A stretch of DNA of 47,784 bases. It comes from an uncultured Acetobacteraceae bacterium. GTDB lineage: Bacteria > Pseudomonadota > Alphaproteobacteria > Acetobacterales > Acetobacteraceae. Shown here in pieces: positions 33,283 to 41,947 of the stretch. Numbering within the stretch: position 1 is the first letter of the stretch; the number at the start of each line of letters is the position of its first letter. The position numbers were made by a program, and so were the translations under genes. The stretch is from contig CAIXEA010000123.1 in assembly GCA_903918315.1 (NCBI GenBank), positions 1-47,784 of the forward strand. Reading direction: 5' to 3'. The notes below the pieces were generated by a model. The model saw only the letters and a list, made by a program, of their open reading frames with translations. It ran no database searches and was not told where the DNA came from.

Positions 33283-33310
33283 TCGGTGGCCGGATGCTGC
33301 CGGCCACCGA
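33283..33310. terminator. 11-bp perfect hairpin between two leftward genes
   Basis: TCGGTGGCCGG (33283-33293) and CCGGCCACCGA (33300-33310) are exact complements around a 6-nt loop. The hairpin lies 20 bp downstream of the enoyl-CoA hydratase stop and 70 bp upstream of the next leftward gene. There is no U-tract, so it may be a factor-assisted terminator or an mRNA-stabilising hairpin. Confidence 0.5.
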
Positions 33311-33330
33311 TGGTCTTGCTCCGACCGGGA

Positions 33331-34146
33331 TTACCGGCCGGTGAACACCGGACGCCGCTTCTCCATGAATGCCGTGCGGCCTTCTTTGAAGTCAGCGCTG
33401 TTGAAGCATGTCTCCCCGATGGCCTTGATCGCGGCCATGTCGCGTTTGCTCTCGTCCTTGAGCATCTCGCCGATGGTCAGCTTCGAGGCCCGCACCGACA
33501 GCGGGGCGTTCTCGGCAATGGCATGGGCGATGCCCATGACCGTGGAGTCGAGATCTTCCACCGCGACGCATTGATTGATCAGACCAATCCGCTCGGCTTC
33601 ATGCCCGTCGATGCGCCGCGCGGTGTAGAGGATCATGCGGGCATGAGCGGGGCCTACGAGGTCGATGAGCTTGCGCACGGAGTCCGGCGCATAAGCGATC
33701 GACAGCCGTGCCGCGGGAATGCCGAACTGGCTGTCGGGCGTGGCGATCCGGATGTCGGTCGACATCGCGATCGCCAACCCGCCCCCCATGCAGAAGCCCC
33801 GGATCTTCGCGATGATCGGCTTGGAGAAGTTGTGGAATTTCTCCCGGCCGATACCGGTTATGCGGTCGTATTCCTTCTGGGTATCGGCACTGTTGCGGTG
33901 CTTGGCGAACTGGCTGATATCGGCGCCGGACACGAAGGCCTTGTCGCCGGCGCCGCTCATGACCACGACACCGATGGTGTCGTCGGCTTCGAACGCCGTC
34001 AGGATTTCCCCCAGGCCGAGCCACATCTCCATCGACATGGCGTTGCGCTTTTCGGGCTGATTGAAGGTGATCAGCCCGACGCCGCCGTCGCGCGCGGCCA
34101 GCATCTGGCCGTTGGCGAAGGCGGTGGTGCCGGTTTTTTCCAGCAT
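33331..34146 (-). CDS. Enoyl-CoA hydratase/isomerase family protein
   Basis: This encodes 271 residues of the crotonase fold. The first oxyanion-hole segment is KAFVSGADISQF, and the second is RGFCMGGGLAIAMSTDIRIA. At the position of the first catalytic glutamate of enoyl-CoA hydratase (FG-x-PE), this protein has FGIPAARL with Ala145. That variant occurs in crotonase subfamilies whose reaction differs or is unproven, so simple hydratase activity should not be assumed. The start is 1 nt after the stop of the CoA transferase, so the two form an operon and probably one pathway. Confidence 0.9.
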   Translation of the reverse strand: MLEKTGTTAFANGQMLAARDGGVGLITFNQPEKRNAMSMEMWLGLGEILTAFEADDTIGVVVMSGAGDKAFVSGADISQFAKHRNSADTQKEYDRITGIGREKFHNFSKPIIAKIRGFCMGGGLAIAMSTDIRIATPDSQFGIPAARLSIAYAPDSVRKLIDLVGPAHARMILYTARRIDGHEAERIGLINQCVAVEDLDSTVMGIAHAIAENAPLSVRASKLTIGEMLKDESKRDMAAIKAIGETCFNSADFKEGRTAFMEKRRPVFTGR

Positions 34147-34147
34147 G

Positions 34148-35365
34148 TCAGATCACCCCCTTGGCCCGCATCGCGGCGATCTCGGCGTCGGTATAGCCGA
34201 CCGACTTCATGATCTCGTCCTGATGCTCCCCGGGGTCGGGCGTATACTGGCGGATGGCCTTGGAGAAGCCGGAGATGTTGATGGCCGACGCCACCACCTC
34301 CGCCTCACCCACATAGGGGCTGGTCATCTTGGTCGCCATGCCGAGGTGCTTGACCTGCGGGTCCGCGAAGACCTGATCGATGGTGTAGATCGGGCCGCAG
34401 GGAATGCCATTGGCTTCGAACAGCTCGATCCAATGGTTGGACGGCTTGGTCGCGGTGATCTCACTGATCGCGGCATTGATCGCCTTGCGGTCCTTGGAAC
34501 GGCCGACCTGGGTCTTCCAGTCGTCGCGTTCGAGCCAGTCTTTGCGGTCGATGGCTTCACAGAAGCGGGTGAACACGCGCGAGGAGCTGGCGGCGATGTT
34601 GATATGCCCGTCGCTGGTCGGGAACACGCCGGTCGGGATGCCCGTCGGATGGTCGTTGCCGGCCTGGCCCGCGACCTCTTTTTCCATCAGCCAGCGGCTG
34701 GCCTGGAAATCGAGCATGAAGATCTGCGCTTCGAGCAACGACGTCGTGACCCAGCGGCCGACGCCGGTACGCTCCCGGTCGAATACCGCCATCATGCAGC
34801 CCAGCGCCAACAGGTTTCCGGCGGTCAGGTCGTCGATGGGGATGCCGACACGCATCGGGCCGCGGCCGGGTTCCCCGGTGATGCTCATCAGCCCGCCCAT
34901 GCCCTGGGCGATCTGGTCCACGCCGGCGCGGGGGCCGTAGGGGCCATCCTGCCCAAAGCCGGAGATGCTGCCATAGACGATGCGCGGGTTGACCGCTTTC
35001 ACATCCTCGTACGACACCTTCAGCCGGTGCTTCACGTTGGCGCGCATGTTTTCCAGGATGACGTCCGCGGTCGCGGCCAGGCGCATGAACGCCGCATGCC
35101 CTTCCGGGGTCTTCAGGTTCAGGGTGATGGCGCGCTTGTTGCGGTGTAGGTTCTGGAAATCGAAGCCATGCCGGCGGCCGGCCACGTCTTCCCCGTCGGA
35201 GGCCGGCGGCTCGATCCGGATCACGGTCGCACCCCAATCGGCGAAATGGCGCACGGCCGTGGGGCCCGCGCGGGCGAGTGTCAGGTCCAGGACCGTGATG
35301 CCGTTCAGCGGCAGGCGGGTGGTGGCATCGGCCATCATGGCTTTGTCGGCGGGGCTTTCGGGCAT
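34148..35365 (-). CDS. Family III CoA transferase (CaiB/BaiF), paired with crotonase
   Basis: This encodes 405 residues. Family blocks are LNGITVLDLTLARAGPTAVR, ATVIRIEPP, VILENMRANVKHRL and ISGFGQDGPYGPRAG. The expected catalytic Asp is D179 (PIDDLTAGNLL). The start at MPESPADK follows AAGGAG at good distance, so the 16-residue in-frame extension was rejected. The operon partner is the crotonase-family gene 1 nt downstream. Together they could activate an acid to its CoA thioester and hydrate or isomerise it; substrates are unknown. Confidence 0.92.
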   Translation of the reverse strand: MPESPADKAMMADATTRLPLNGITVLDLTLARAGPTAVRHFADWGATVIRIEPPASDGEDVAGRRHGFDFQNLHRNKRAITLNLKTPEGHAAFMRLAATADVILENMRANVKHRLKVSYEDVKAVNPRIVYGSISGFGQDGPYGPRAGVDQIAQGMGGLMSITGEPGRGPMRVGIPIDDLTAGNLLALGCMMAVFDRERTGVGRWVTTSLLEAQIFMLDFQASRWLMEKEVAGQAGNDHPTGIPTGVFPTSDGHINIAASSSRVFTRFCEAIDRKDWLERDDWKTQVGRSKDRKAINAAISEITATKPSNHWIELFEANGIPCGPIYTIDQVFADPQVKHLGMATKMTSPYVGEAEVVASAINISGFSKAIRQYTPDPGEHQDEIMKSVGYTDAEIAAMRAKGVI

Positions 35366-35429
35366 TTTGGGGTTCTCCTTGGCGTTGTGCCAATTCTCCG
35401 CCGCAATTGGCATCTACTCAAGCCCCCCT

Positions 35430-36038
35430 ATGGATCATGTGGACCTCGCGATGGTGTTGGCGGTGGATGGCTCCGCCAGCGTGACCTACGAAGAATTCGG
35501 CCTGATCGCGGGTGGGATGGCGGCTGCGTTGCGCGATCCCGGGGTTGTCGCCGGCTTGACCAGGGCGCCCGTGATGCTGTCGCTGCTGCTATGGTCCGGT
35601 GCCGGGGCGCAGGAGGTCATCACTGACTGGACGCGGATCGCCTCGGCCGAGGACCTCACGCGTTTCGCCGAAGGGGTCGATAACATGCCCCGTCTGGTCC
35701 GGGCCGGTCAGACCGCGATAGGGGAGGCATTGCTGGCGTCACTGACGCTGCTCGCCCATCTGCCGGCGGTGACGAAACGCAGTATCGTCAATGTCATCGG
35801 GGATGGGCGATCAAACGACGGCATGGCCCCGGGGCCGGTGCGCGATCGCATGGCGGCCGCGGATATAACCATCAACGGGCTATGCATTCTGCACGAAGAG
35901 CCAGACCTCTTGCAGTCCTACACCGAGGAGGTCATTGGCGGTCCCGGCGCGTTTGCCGTCACGTGCCGGGACTATCCCGATTTCGCCGAGGCGATGCGCC
36001 AGAAGCTGGCGCGGGAAATCGGGGACCCGATCGTCTAG
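35430..36038 (+). CDS. DUF1194 family protein (von Willebrand factor A-like)
   Basis: This encodes 202 residues. The motif VDGSASVTYEEF gives a MIDAS-like D13-x-S15-x-S17 for divalent metal binding. SIVNVIGDGRSNDG supplies the second metal-site acidic residue. These fit DUF1194, a vWA-like family of unknown role, often secreted. No signal peptide is visible from the ATG at 35430, and the ribosome binding site is weak, so the start may lie upstream. It is divergent from the CoA transferase and ends 6 nt before the convergent Hint-domain gene. Confidence 0.78.
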   Translation: MDHVDLAMVLAVDGSASVTYEEFGLIAGGMAAALRDPGVVAGLTRAPVMLSLLLWSGAGAQEVITDWTRIASAEDLTRFAEGVDNMPRLVRAGQTAIGEALLASLTLLAHLPAVTKRSIVNVIGDGRSNDGMAPGPVRDRMAAADITINGLCILHEEPDLLQSYTEEVIGGPGAFAVTCRDYPDFAEAMRQKLAREIGDPIV

Positions 36039-36044
36039 CCGCGA

Positions 36045-38123
36045 TCAGGCCGCGATGCGCTGATCCTCATCCGAGCGCGACAGGATGTACCCGCTCGCGA
36101 GGCCCAATTCGATATCCAGCACGGCCGGGCCTGACAGAGTGTCAATTGGCAGCGTCGCCTCGCCATTGGTCCAGCGCCAGAGGGTCTGGCCATCCCGCTC
36201 CGCCGCATGCCATCCCCGCACCAGAGCGGGGTGGTCGGCCGGGATGACGAGATGATCGTCGCCGCTCCGCAGGGTCAGGGTCCGCAGCGACACCCCAAGG
36301 GGCCGCCAGTCGCCGGACAGCGGGTTGATATCGGCGGGGGCTGTCGCGCGGGAGAGCAGGGTGAACCGGGTCAATCCAGCCGGCACCATGAAGGTGTAGC
36401 GGCCATTCGCCGTGGCGACAGGGCGCAGGGTGCGACCATCCGCGACCAGGCGCACATCCGCATCCTGGGTTGTGGTGAGCGGGGGCGGCCGGAAGCCGAG
36501 CGACCGAGCGCGTTCGGCTACCCGTGTCCAGATCGGTGCTACGCGGTCTGTGTCAACCACCAGAGGCGCGCAGGCGTCGGTTTCCCAGGATTTATGACCG
36601 GCATTGCTGTGAAATTCGGGGTGTAAAACCGTCGGCAACGCCGCATTCTCAAAAAATGCGCGGTTGCCGGTGTCGAGGTAGCTCTCGGCCGGGACACCTT
36701 CCGCCAGCACGATCGCGTGTTGCTCGCATTCGAGGTGGTAGTAGGTGACGGTCTTCGCCTGCAGATCCTGTGTGATCGTCATGTGGTTGATCAGCAGATT
36801 GGCCGGGACCAGGCCGCCATCGATGAAAAGACCATGGGCTGGCGAGACGAGCAGGTCGCGGCGCGGCATGGCCTCACCCAGCGCCCCTTGGCGGATGCGT
36901 ACGGGCGCGGCCAAATGCGGGTAGGGATGTGCCGCGAGATTGACCGTGCGATGGCCCATCCATTTCACGGGGCGTAGGCTGCGCTGTCCATCCTCCAGAA
37001 CCACCACGGGGTCGCCCGCGGCCAGGGCTTCGATGGGCACCGCCCCATGCGCGGTTTCAATCAGGGTGCCAGCCGCGTAACAGACCAGAGCGATATCGTA
37101 GCCGCCCAGGCTGCCTGCATCCGCGAAGAAATTAGCGGTCACCCCGGCGGTCGGCGCGCTGGCGAGGGTCAGCGTCCCGATCAGGCCGGTATCGTTGGGG
37201 CCGCTGAAAAGCTGGATGGTGTTGAGCGAACCGTCAAAAACCACGCCGCCACTGTTGCCGACCTCTATGCTTTGAACGGTCGTTTGAAGATTGATGAAGT
37301 TGCCGCCGGCAATGGCGAGACCCGCGATCGTGCCATTGAAGGCACCGATGGCACCGACATTGGCGAGTTCAAGTACACCTGTATTCGGGTCAAGAAACGA
37401 GATCGTATCGCCGCTGCCGACCGCGCTGTCGAGTTTGAGTATGGAATTCGCGGCGCTGCCGATGTCGAGCACGGCGCCGGCGGACAGGCTGACAGTATTG
37501 GTAAATTCCAGCGCGCCGCCGGTCGCGACGATGGTGCCGCCGGTGCCGGTAACACTGCCTTTGACCGTGCCGAACCCGCTGATCGTGCCGCCGCCGATGG
37601 ACACACTGCTGTCATTGACCGAGCCGCCGGCGATGTTCAACACACCCCCGTTCAACGTGAGCGTGCCGGTGCTGAAGGTGCCGGAGGCGATAATCCCCTT
37701 GGCCCCCTCGTTCACCGTGCCGCCGGTGATCAGAAAATTGGGGGTATTGATCGTGTGAACCGCCCCACCGGTGGTGTTGCCGAAGGTGAGCGTGCCGGCA
37801 TCGACTTCCAGGGTGCTGGTCGAAGCGTTGGTGATATTGAGCGTACGGTTGGAATTTGTTGTGAAGAACAGCGTCGCGTTTGGGTCGTTCAGAACGAGAC
37901 CGTCATAGGCCTGCGAGTTGTTCAGCGTGTAGTTGATATAAGCCGGAACGGTCGCGTCGATGGTCCCAACGAGGTTGGGGTCGCCGCCGATGGTGATATC
38001 GACGCCGGCGATGGCGGGATAACCAGAAATATTGGCTCCGTGGACCCAGTTGCCACTCACGGCCCAGCCAGCGGTGGCCGTCGTGCTACTGCTCTTGATC
38101 CAGGTGTATGTCGTCGCCGGCAT
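36045..38123 (-). CDS. Hint-domain protein with N-terminal beta-repeat region
   Basis: This encodes 692 residues. Residues 1-330 are Gly/Thr/Asn/Ser-rich with short beta-repeats (TLTLNGGVLNIAGGSVND, TGGTIVATGGALEF), as in pectate-lyase-like or autotransporter passenger helices. A Hint (hedgehog/intein) domain follows, starting CYAAGTLIETAHGAVPIEAL. It continues with RRDLLVSPAHGLFIDG and ends ECEQHAIVLAEGVPAESYLDTGNR. The initial Cys and the HxH region suggest self-processing at the Cys. About 190 residues of unassigned C-terminal sequence follow. Such proteins are frequent in Acetobacteraceae; their function is unknown. No N-terminal signal peptide is seen. GGAG precedes the ATG. Confidence 0.85.
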   Translation of the reverse strand: MPATTYTWIKSSSTTATAGWAVSGNWVHGANISGYPAIAGVDITIGGDPNLVGTIDATVPAYINYTLNNSQAYDGLVLNDPNATLFFTTNSNRTLNITNASTSTLEVDAGTLTFGNTTGGAVHTINTPNFLITGGTVNEGAKGIIASGTFSTGTLTLNGGVLNIAGGSVNDSSVSIGGGTISGFGTVKGSVTGTGGTIVATGGALEFTNTVSLSAGAVLDIGSAANSILKLDSAVGSGDTISFLDPNTGVLELANVGAIGAFNGTIAGLAIAGGNFINLQTTVQSIEVGNSGGVVFDGSLNTIQLFSGPNDTGLIGTLTLASAPTAGVTANFFADAGSLGGYDIALVCYAAGTLIETAHGAVPIEALAAGDPVVVLEDGQRSLRPVKWMGHRTVNLAAHPYPHLAAPVRIRQGALGEAMPRRDLLVSPAHGLFIDGGLVPANLLINHMTITQDLQAKTVTYYHLECEQHAIVLAEGVPAESYLDTGNRAFFENAALPTVLHPEFHSNAGHKSWETDACAPLVVDTDRVAPIWTRVAERARSLGFRPPPLTTTQDADVRLVADGRTLRPVATANGRYTFMVPAGLTRFTLLSRATAPADINPLSGDWRPLGVSLRTLTLRSGDDHLVIPADHPALVRGWHAAERDGQTLWRWTNGEATLPIDTLSGPAVLDIELGLASGYILSRSDEDQRIAA

Positions 38124-38189
38124 CGGTCGTCTCCAGGGGTGGGGCAGAGGCAGCATACTCCAGCTGTCACCACGCACCCACTAAGTGGA

Positions 38190-38217
38190 ACAATGACGGC
38201 CGCCAGGGGTTTGTCAA
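38190..38217 (-). promoter_or_regulatory. Candidate sigma-70-type promoter of the Hint-domain gene
   Basis: A perfect TTGACA (38217-38212 on the reverse strand) lies about 90 bp upstream of the ATG. The matching -10 region about 16 bp downstream (CATTGT) is poor. The assignment rests mainly on the -35 match and position. Confidence 0.3.
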
Positions 38218-38403
38218 ATAAAAATTTGGAGGTTGTCACGGAAATGCGCGGATGTCGCTTTATCAAACGAACCGCATGGTATTCTGCTAATCGGCTGCCC
38301 AAAGGACCGATCATCACATCTGGAGTCGGGAAAGTTTACAGGCCCCCCGGTTGACCCCCGCTCTCGCGCTTCCAACCAACTGATAAAAGGAAATTTCTTT
38401 CGT

Positions 38404-38418
38404 TGGCATGGGGATTGC
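38404..38418 (+). promoter_or_regulatory. Sigma-54 (-24/-12) promoter for the second PEP-CTERM gene
   Basis: TGGCATGGGGATTGC matches TGGCAC-N5-TTGC with one mismatch and correct -24 GG to -12 GC spacing. It is preceded by an AT-rich stretch with a GAAATTTC palindrome (38390-38397). Transcription from it would start near 38430, about 107 nt before the chosen ATG. Nothing else coding was recognised in 38124-38536. Confidence 0.6.
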
Positions 38419-38536
38419 GGAGCACTTGGGACAGGGCTTGCTTGTGACTGCTTCCGTTATTGGTTAGGCTGCCATTGTTCTCGGTCACGGCACCATGCTA
38501 CTGACCGGATCGACTGAACCACAGGGTGGTATGGTG

Positions 38537-39226
38537 ATGCTTGTTCGCCGGATAATGTTCGCGACGATGTTCTTGCTGGGTGCGGCGTCCGGCGCGCGTG
38601 CGGCTGTTTTGTTTGACAATTCCGCTGTCGACAGCGGCATGGGGCCATTGATCGCGTCCCTGCCGGTTGGTGATGGGTATCTGGGCCAGAGCTTTTTCAC
38701 CGGCGGTTCCTCGGCAACCCTCGCTGATATCACGCTCGGCCTGTCCAGCAGCGTAAACGATCCCGGCCCGGGCTCTTTCATCGTGCAATTGTTCGCTGAC
38801 GCCGATGGCGGCTTCGGTTCGCGCATTCCTGATCTCAGCGCGCCGATCCTGACGCTGGGTGTTACCCTCGATGGCGATGTGGGCGGGCCGGTCACCTATG
38901 ACGGCGCTCATACGGCTCTGGCACCGATGACCCGTTATTGGGTCGTCGTAACCGATCTTTATCAGTTGAATGGATGCGATATCTCGGTTGTCGCGTGCGT
39001 CGCGCCGACCTCGACCACCCAGTGGGATCAGGCGTTGGACACCACCGGTCCAGGCGTGACCGGAGAATGGGCCTACACCGACGGCTCCAGTAGCCAGTAT
39101 GGGGACGGCCAGACCTCACCCTTCGTCATGACCGTCGATGTCGTGGTCGCACCCGAACCGGCGACCATTGGACTGATGGCCGTCGGCCTGGCGGGTCTCG
39201 CGTTCCGACGCCGCCGATCGGGTTAA
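38537..39226 (+). CDS. PEP-CTERM sorting-domain protein
   Basis: This encodes 229 residues from the ATG that follows AGGGTGG by a normal distance; ATG at 38531 is an alternative. The signal peptide is MLVRRIMFATMFLLGAASGARA. The C-terminus APEPATIGLMAVGLAGLAFRRRRSG is a PEP-CTERM exosortase signal. The mature part contains a choice-anchor-like beta domain (SFFTGGSSATLADITLGLSS, TRYWVVVTDLY) and two cysteines (NGCDISVVACVAP). It is probably a surface or matrix protein coregulated with the first PEP-CTERM gene through sigma-54. A terminator lies 28 bp downstream of the stop. Confidence 0.9.
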   Translation: MLVRRIMFATMFLLGAASGARAAVLFDNSAVDSGMGPLIASLPVGDGYLGQSFFTGGSSATLADITLGLSSSVNDPGPGSFIVQLFADADGGFGSRIPDLSAPILTLGVTLDGDVGGPVTYDGAHTALAPMTRYWVVVTDLYQLNGCDISVVACVAPTSTTQWDQALDTTGPGVTGEWAYTDGSSSQYGDGQTSPFVMTVDVVVAPEPATIGLMAVGLAGLAFRRRRSG

Positions 39227-39248
39227 GCGCGTGGGCGGGTTAAGCGCG
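39219..39248. repeat. 13-bp tandem-like direct repeat at the PEP-CTERM stop codon
   Basis: CGGGTTAAGCGCG occurs at 39219-39231, covering the TAA stop, and again at 39236-39248. It looks like a small local duplication of the gene end. Confidence 0.6.
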
Positions 39249-39253
39249 CGGGC

Positions 39254-39285
39254 TGGTGTGGGTAGCACCTGATCACACCATTTTT
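39254..39285 (+). terminator. Rho-independent terminator of the second PEP-CTERM gene
   Basis: TGGTGTG (39254-39260) pairs with CACACCA (39274-39280). A small inner GGT/ACC stem forms in the loop, and TTTTT follows at 39281-39285. The position just after the gene and the T-run make this a convincing intrinsic terminator. Confidence 0.8.
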
Positions 39286-39323
39286 CTGTCGGAAAACTTT
39301 ACACCACTCGGCGCAGGCGCGCC

Positions 39324-40910
39324 TTACCGGCTTGCTCGCGGATTCTTGACCGGGCGGGGGGGCGGCAGAACTCCGAGCCGCTGCCAGAAGCCCAGACGCA
39401 CCGTCATGAATGTGGTGACGATCTCGATCACCACCGACAAGGCGTCTGCCGGATCCGTAATCGGCTTGCCCTCACGCTGTACCGAGCGGTTGCTGCTCGT
39501 CAGCTCAGCCAGCACATGACGGGCTATGGTGGGGATATCAGGCCCATGCCCGGCCAGGATGACCCCAATCGTCACCGTCTCCAGCAGGTCGATATTCAGG
39601 GCGCTGCCCGTAATCGGCACCACGACCCTCGGTATTTCAGCGCCGGTGACGTGGATGTTGGTGACGACCCGATTCAGGCGCTCCGTCGCATCCCGCCCCG
39701 CCGCGGTGCCGCCCTGGGGAAGCATGGGCTGCGCGTAGCCCGCCGCCAGCAGCAGGGTCACCGCTTGCAGCAGTTCCACCAGGGGCTTGCCGGCAAAGGG
39801 CTCGAGCTCCCTGACATCCCGAATCGACAGCGGGCCTTTTACCAGAATATCCAGCAGCGGCTTGTACACATCGGACGATCCGGTCAGCGTGCCAACCGCC
39901 GTCGCCAGGGTGAAGGGATCCTCGGGCTGGCGTCCCGTCCAGGCCAGTTCCAGATCATTCAATAGTGCCTGATGCTCAAACGGAGGCAGCGGGGGCGCGC
40001 CGCGGCGGTAGATATCCCGCCGGAAGCCCTGCGCGATGCCAAAATCGCGCAGCGTCTCCCGCATGATGGTCGTCTTGGCATCCGCCATGAGTGTTTGGAC
40101 ACCAGGCGGTACTGAGACTGAATCAATATTCTCCGTGAGGGTGGCGCTGCCGATGAACGTACACTTCATCGCCGCCATCGCCTCGGCGACATCACTGAAC
40201 ATCAGCGGGTTCCAGTCCGCGTTGAACAGTTCATGCGCGACGTAGCGGGTATCGTTTCGGCGAACCTCGTCCAGGCGTTTGGTTGCTTCCGGCGTCGCCG
40301 GGAAGAAGGCGGCACCGCCGTCCTTCAGGCGATCCAGATACGCCAACACCTGCCCGGCGGTCACATCTGAACGATCCTGACTGTTTCGGGCCAGTTGCTG
40401 GATCAGCCGCTGAATCGGCACCATCCCGGCCCATCCCGTCAGGACGTTATAGCTCAGATACGCCAGGCCCCCTGGCCGCAACCGGCGGCCGATGATGGAG
40501 AGCAGGTGGTTGCGGTTCTCCGGCGAGACCCAGCTGATCACGCCATGGGACACAATGAAGTCGAATTCCGGAAGCGCGCTGTCATCCATCGCCGCGATAT
40601 CGGCGAAGGATGCTTCCTGAAAACGGATGTTGGTCAGCCCGGCGCGCTGGGCCATGATCCGGCCGGACTCGACGTGCGCGGGATTAAAATCGAAAGCCCA
40701 TACTTCCGCATTCGGGCACGTGGCTGCCACGGTCAGCGCGGTGAATCCATGGCCGCATCCCAGATCAGCGTAACGGAAGGGCTTGGACAGGTCGGGGGGG
40801 CGATGACCGAGGACCAGGCTGGCCGTGGCAAGCCAGACCGGTGACGTTTCACGATAATAATTGCTGGTGTAAACAATGTCAGTGATGTAGCCGTCATTCC
40901 AATGGGTCAT
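39324..40910 (-). CDS. SAM-dependent methyltransferase with methyltransferase regulatory domain
   Basis: This encodes 528 residues. The class I SAM motif YADLGCGHGFTALTVAA lies near 50-65, with WAFDFNP as motif II and DFIVSHGVISWV as post-motif. A central region (YVAHELFNADWNPLMFSDVA) matches the regulatory domain often fused to such enzymes (MethyltransfReg). A C-terminal helical part follows. It methylates an unknown acceptor. The ATG with GGAG upstream (MTHWNDGY) was taken instead of a 38-residue extension. It lies 40 nt after the YihY/BrkB gene and may be cotranscribed with it. Confidence 0.87.
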   Translation of the reverse strand: MTHWNDGYITDIVYTSNYYRETSPVWLATASLVLGHRPPDLSKPFRYADLGCGHGFTALTVAATCPNAEVWAFDFNPAHVESGRIMAQRAGLTNIRFQEASFADIAAMDDSALPEFDFIVSHGVISWVSPENRNHLLSIIGRRLRPGGLAYLSYNVLTGWAGMVPIQRLIQQLARNSQDRSDVTAGQVLAYLDRLKDGGAAFFPATPEATKRLDEVRRNDTRYVAHELFNADWNPLMFSDVAEAMAAMKCTFIGSATLTENIDSVSVPPGVQTLMADAKTTIMRETLRDFGIAQGFRRDIYRRGAPPLPPFEHQALLNDLELAWTGRQPEDPFTLATAVGTLTGSSDVYKPLLDILVKGPLSIRDVRELEPFAGKPLVELLQAVTLLLAAGYAQPMLPQGGTAAGRDATERLNRVVTNIHVTGAEIPRVVVPITGSALNIDLLETVTIGVILAGHGPDIPTIARHVLAELTSSNRSVQREGKPITDPADALSVVIEIVTTFMTVRLGFWQRLGVLPPPRPVKNPRASR

Positions 40911-40950
40911 GTGAAGTCGCTCCAGAGCGATATGTATGCGTATGCAGGTA

Positions 40951-41850
40951 TCAGACTGCGACCGATTTGACCACGGGTCTGGCATCGAGCTGGGCATTGA
41001 GCTCCGCCCCGAACAGGACCGCATAGGCGGAGACGTAAAACCATAGCATCACCCCGACGACCGCGCCGATCGATCCATAGGTCGCGCCGAAGCTTCCGAG
41101 GTGGGAGATATAGAATGACAGGCCGGCGGACGTGAGCAGCCACAGGACCGTCGCCCCGGCGGTCCCCGGCATGATGGCTGCCGGCCGGTGGGGCGACCGG
41201 TGGGGCGGGCGGTTGGGCCCGTAGCGGTACAGCGCCGCGACCGCGAGCGCGAAAAAGCAGACGACCAGCCCCATGCTCAGCCCGTGCACCAGCGCCAGGG
41301 CGAAGCGGCCCAGCCCGATGAAGGCGATCGCCGCCGGTATCAAGACCACCGCGCTGATCGCCAGCACCGCCCCGACGACCGCCAGCAGAGTCAGCCAGAG
41401 ACCGGTCATTTGAAATCGCAGCAGTCCGCGCGATTCGAGCATGCCATAGGCGACGTTCAGAGCCGAGAGCACCGCTTTGGTGGCGGTCGAAGCGCTCCAT
41501 AGCGTCAGGCCGATACCGACCAGGACCGTGAGACTGAGTTTGCGCGCTGGCTCCTCAACCAATTGAATCGCGCGATCGCTGATCAGGGCATAGGCGGGGG
41601 TCGGCACCAGATCCGCCAGGAGATTGAGATGGGCCGTCACACTGCTGGGGTCGAAGATCAGCCCATAGATCGAGATCAACGTGCTCATGGCTGGGAACAG
41701 AGCCGTGGTCGCCCAAAAGGCGCAGCCCGCGGCGGCGAGGGAGACTCGGTCATCCGCCGCCGCGCGGAGCGTGTTCCGAAGGATTGCCGGAAGGCTGCTG
41801 AGTTTGGCTGACCGTGCCCGGATGGCACGAATAACGCGGGTTCCTGGCAC
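40951..41850 (-). CDS. YihY/BrkB family inner-membrane protein
   Basis: This encodes 299 residues with six hydrophobic segments. The opening DDRVSLAAAGCAFWATTALFP is the family's conserved first helix, and the last helices (YGSIGAVVGVMLWFYVSAY, then LFGAELNAQLD) are the most diagnostic block. The family was once called ribonuclease BN; that activity is not accepted for these membrane proteins, and their function is uncertain. The ATG lies 255 bp from the divergent decarboxylase gene. The methyltransferase gene follows in the same direction. Confidence 0.9.
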   Translation of the reverse strand: MPGTRVIRAIRARSAKLSSLPAILRNTLRAAADDRVSLAAAGCAFWATTALFPAMSTLISIYGLIFDPSSVTAHLNLLADLVPTPAYALISDRAIQLVEEPARKLSLTVLVGIGLTLWSASTATKAVLSALNVAYGMLESRGLLRFQMTGLWLTLLAVVGAVLAISAVVLIPAAIAFIGLGRFALALVHGLSMGLVVCFFALAVAALYRYGPNRPPHRSPHRPAAIMPGTAGATVLWLLTSAGLSFYISHLGSFGATYGSIGAVVGVMLWFYVSAYAVLFGAELNAQLDARPVVKSVAV

Positions 41851-41907
41851 GGGGGAGGCTGCTCCGGAGGTTCTCCTTTTCTTATGCGCGAAAAAACTGC
41901 GCCGGGG

Positions 41908-41913
41908 TACAAT
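41908..41913 (+). promoter_or_regulatory. Candidate -10 element for the decarboxylase leader
   Basis: TACAAT differs from TATAAT at one base and lies about 190 bp upstream of the decarboxylase ATG. No good -35 is visible at 16-18 bp. Transcription would start just before a run of ten G residues (41927-41936). Confidence 0.35.
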
Positions 41914-41947
41914 TTTGCTATTGCATGGGGGGGGGGAGGGGTCTTAG

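Noticed and set aside
38233-38517. Possible small gene upstream of the second PEP-CTERM gene
   Set aside because: No ribosome binding site, Cys/His-rich random-looking sequence, and it contains the sigma-54 promoter.
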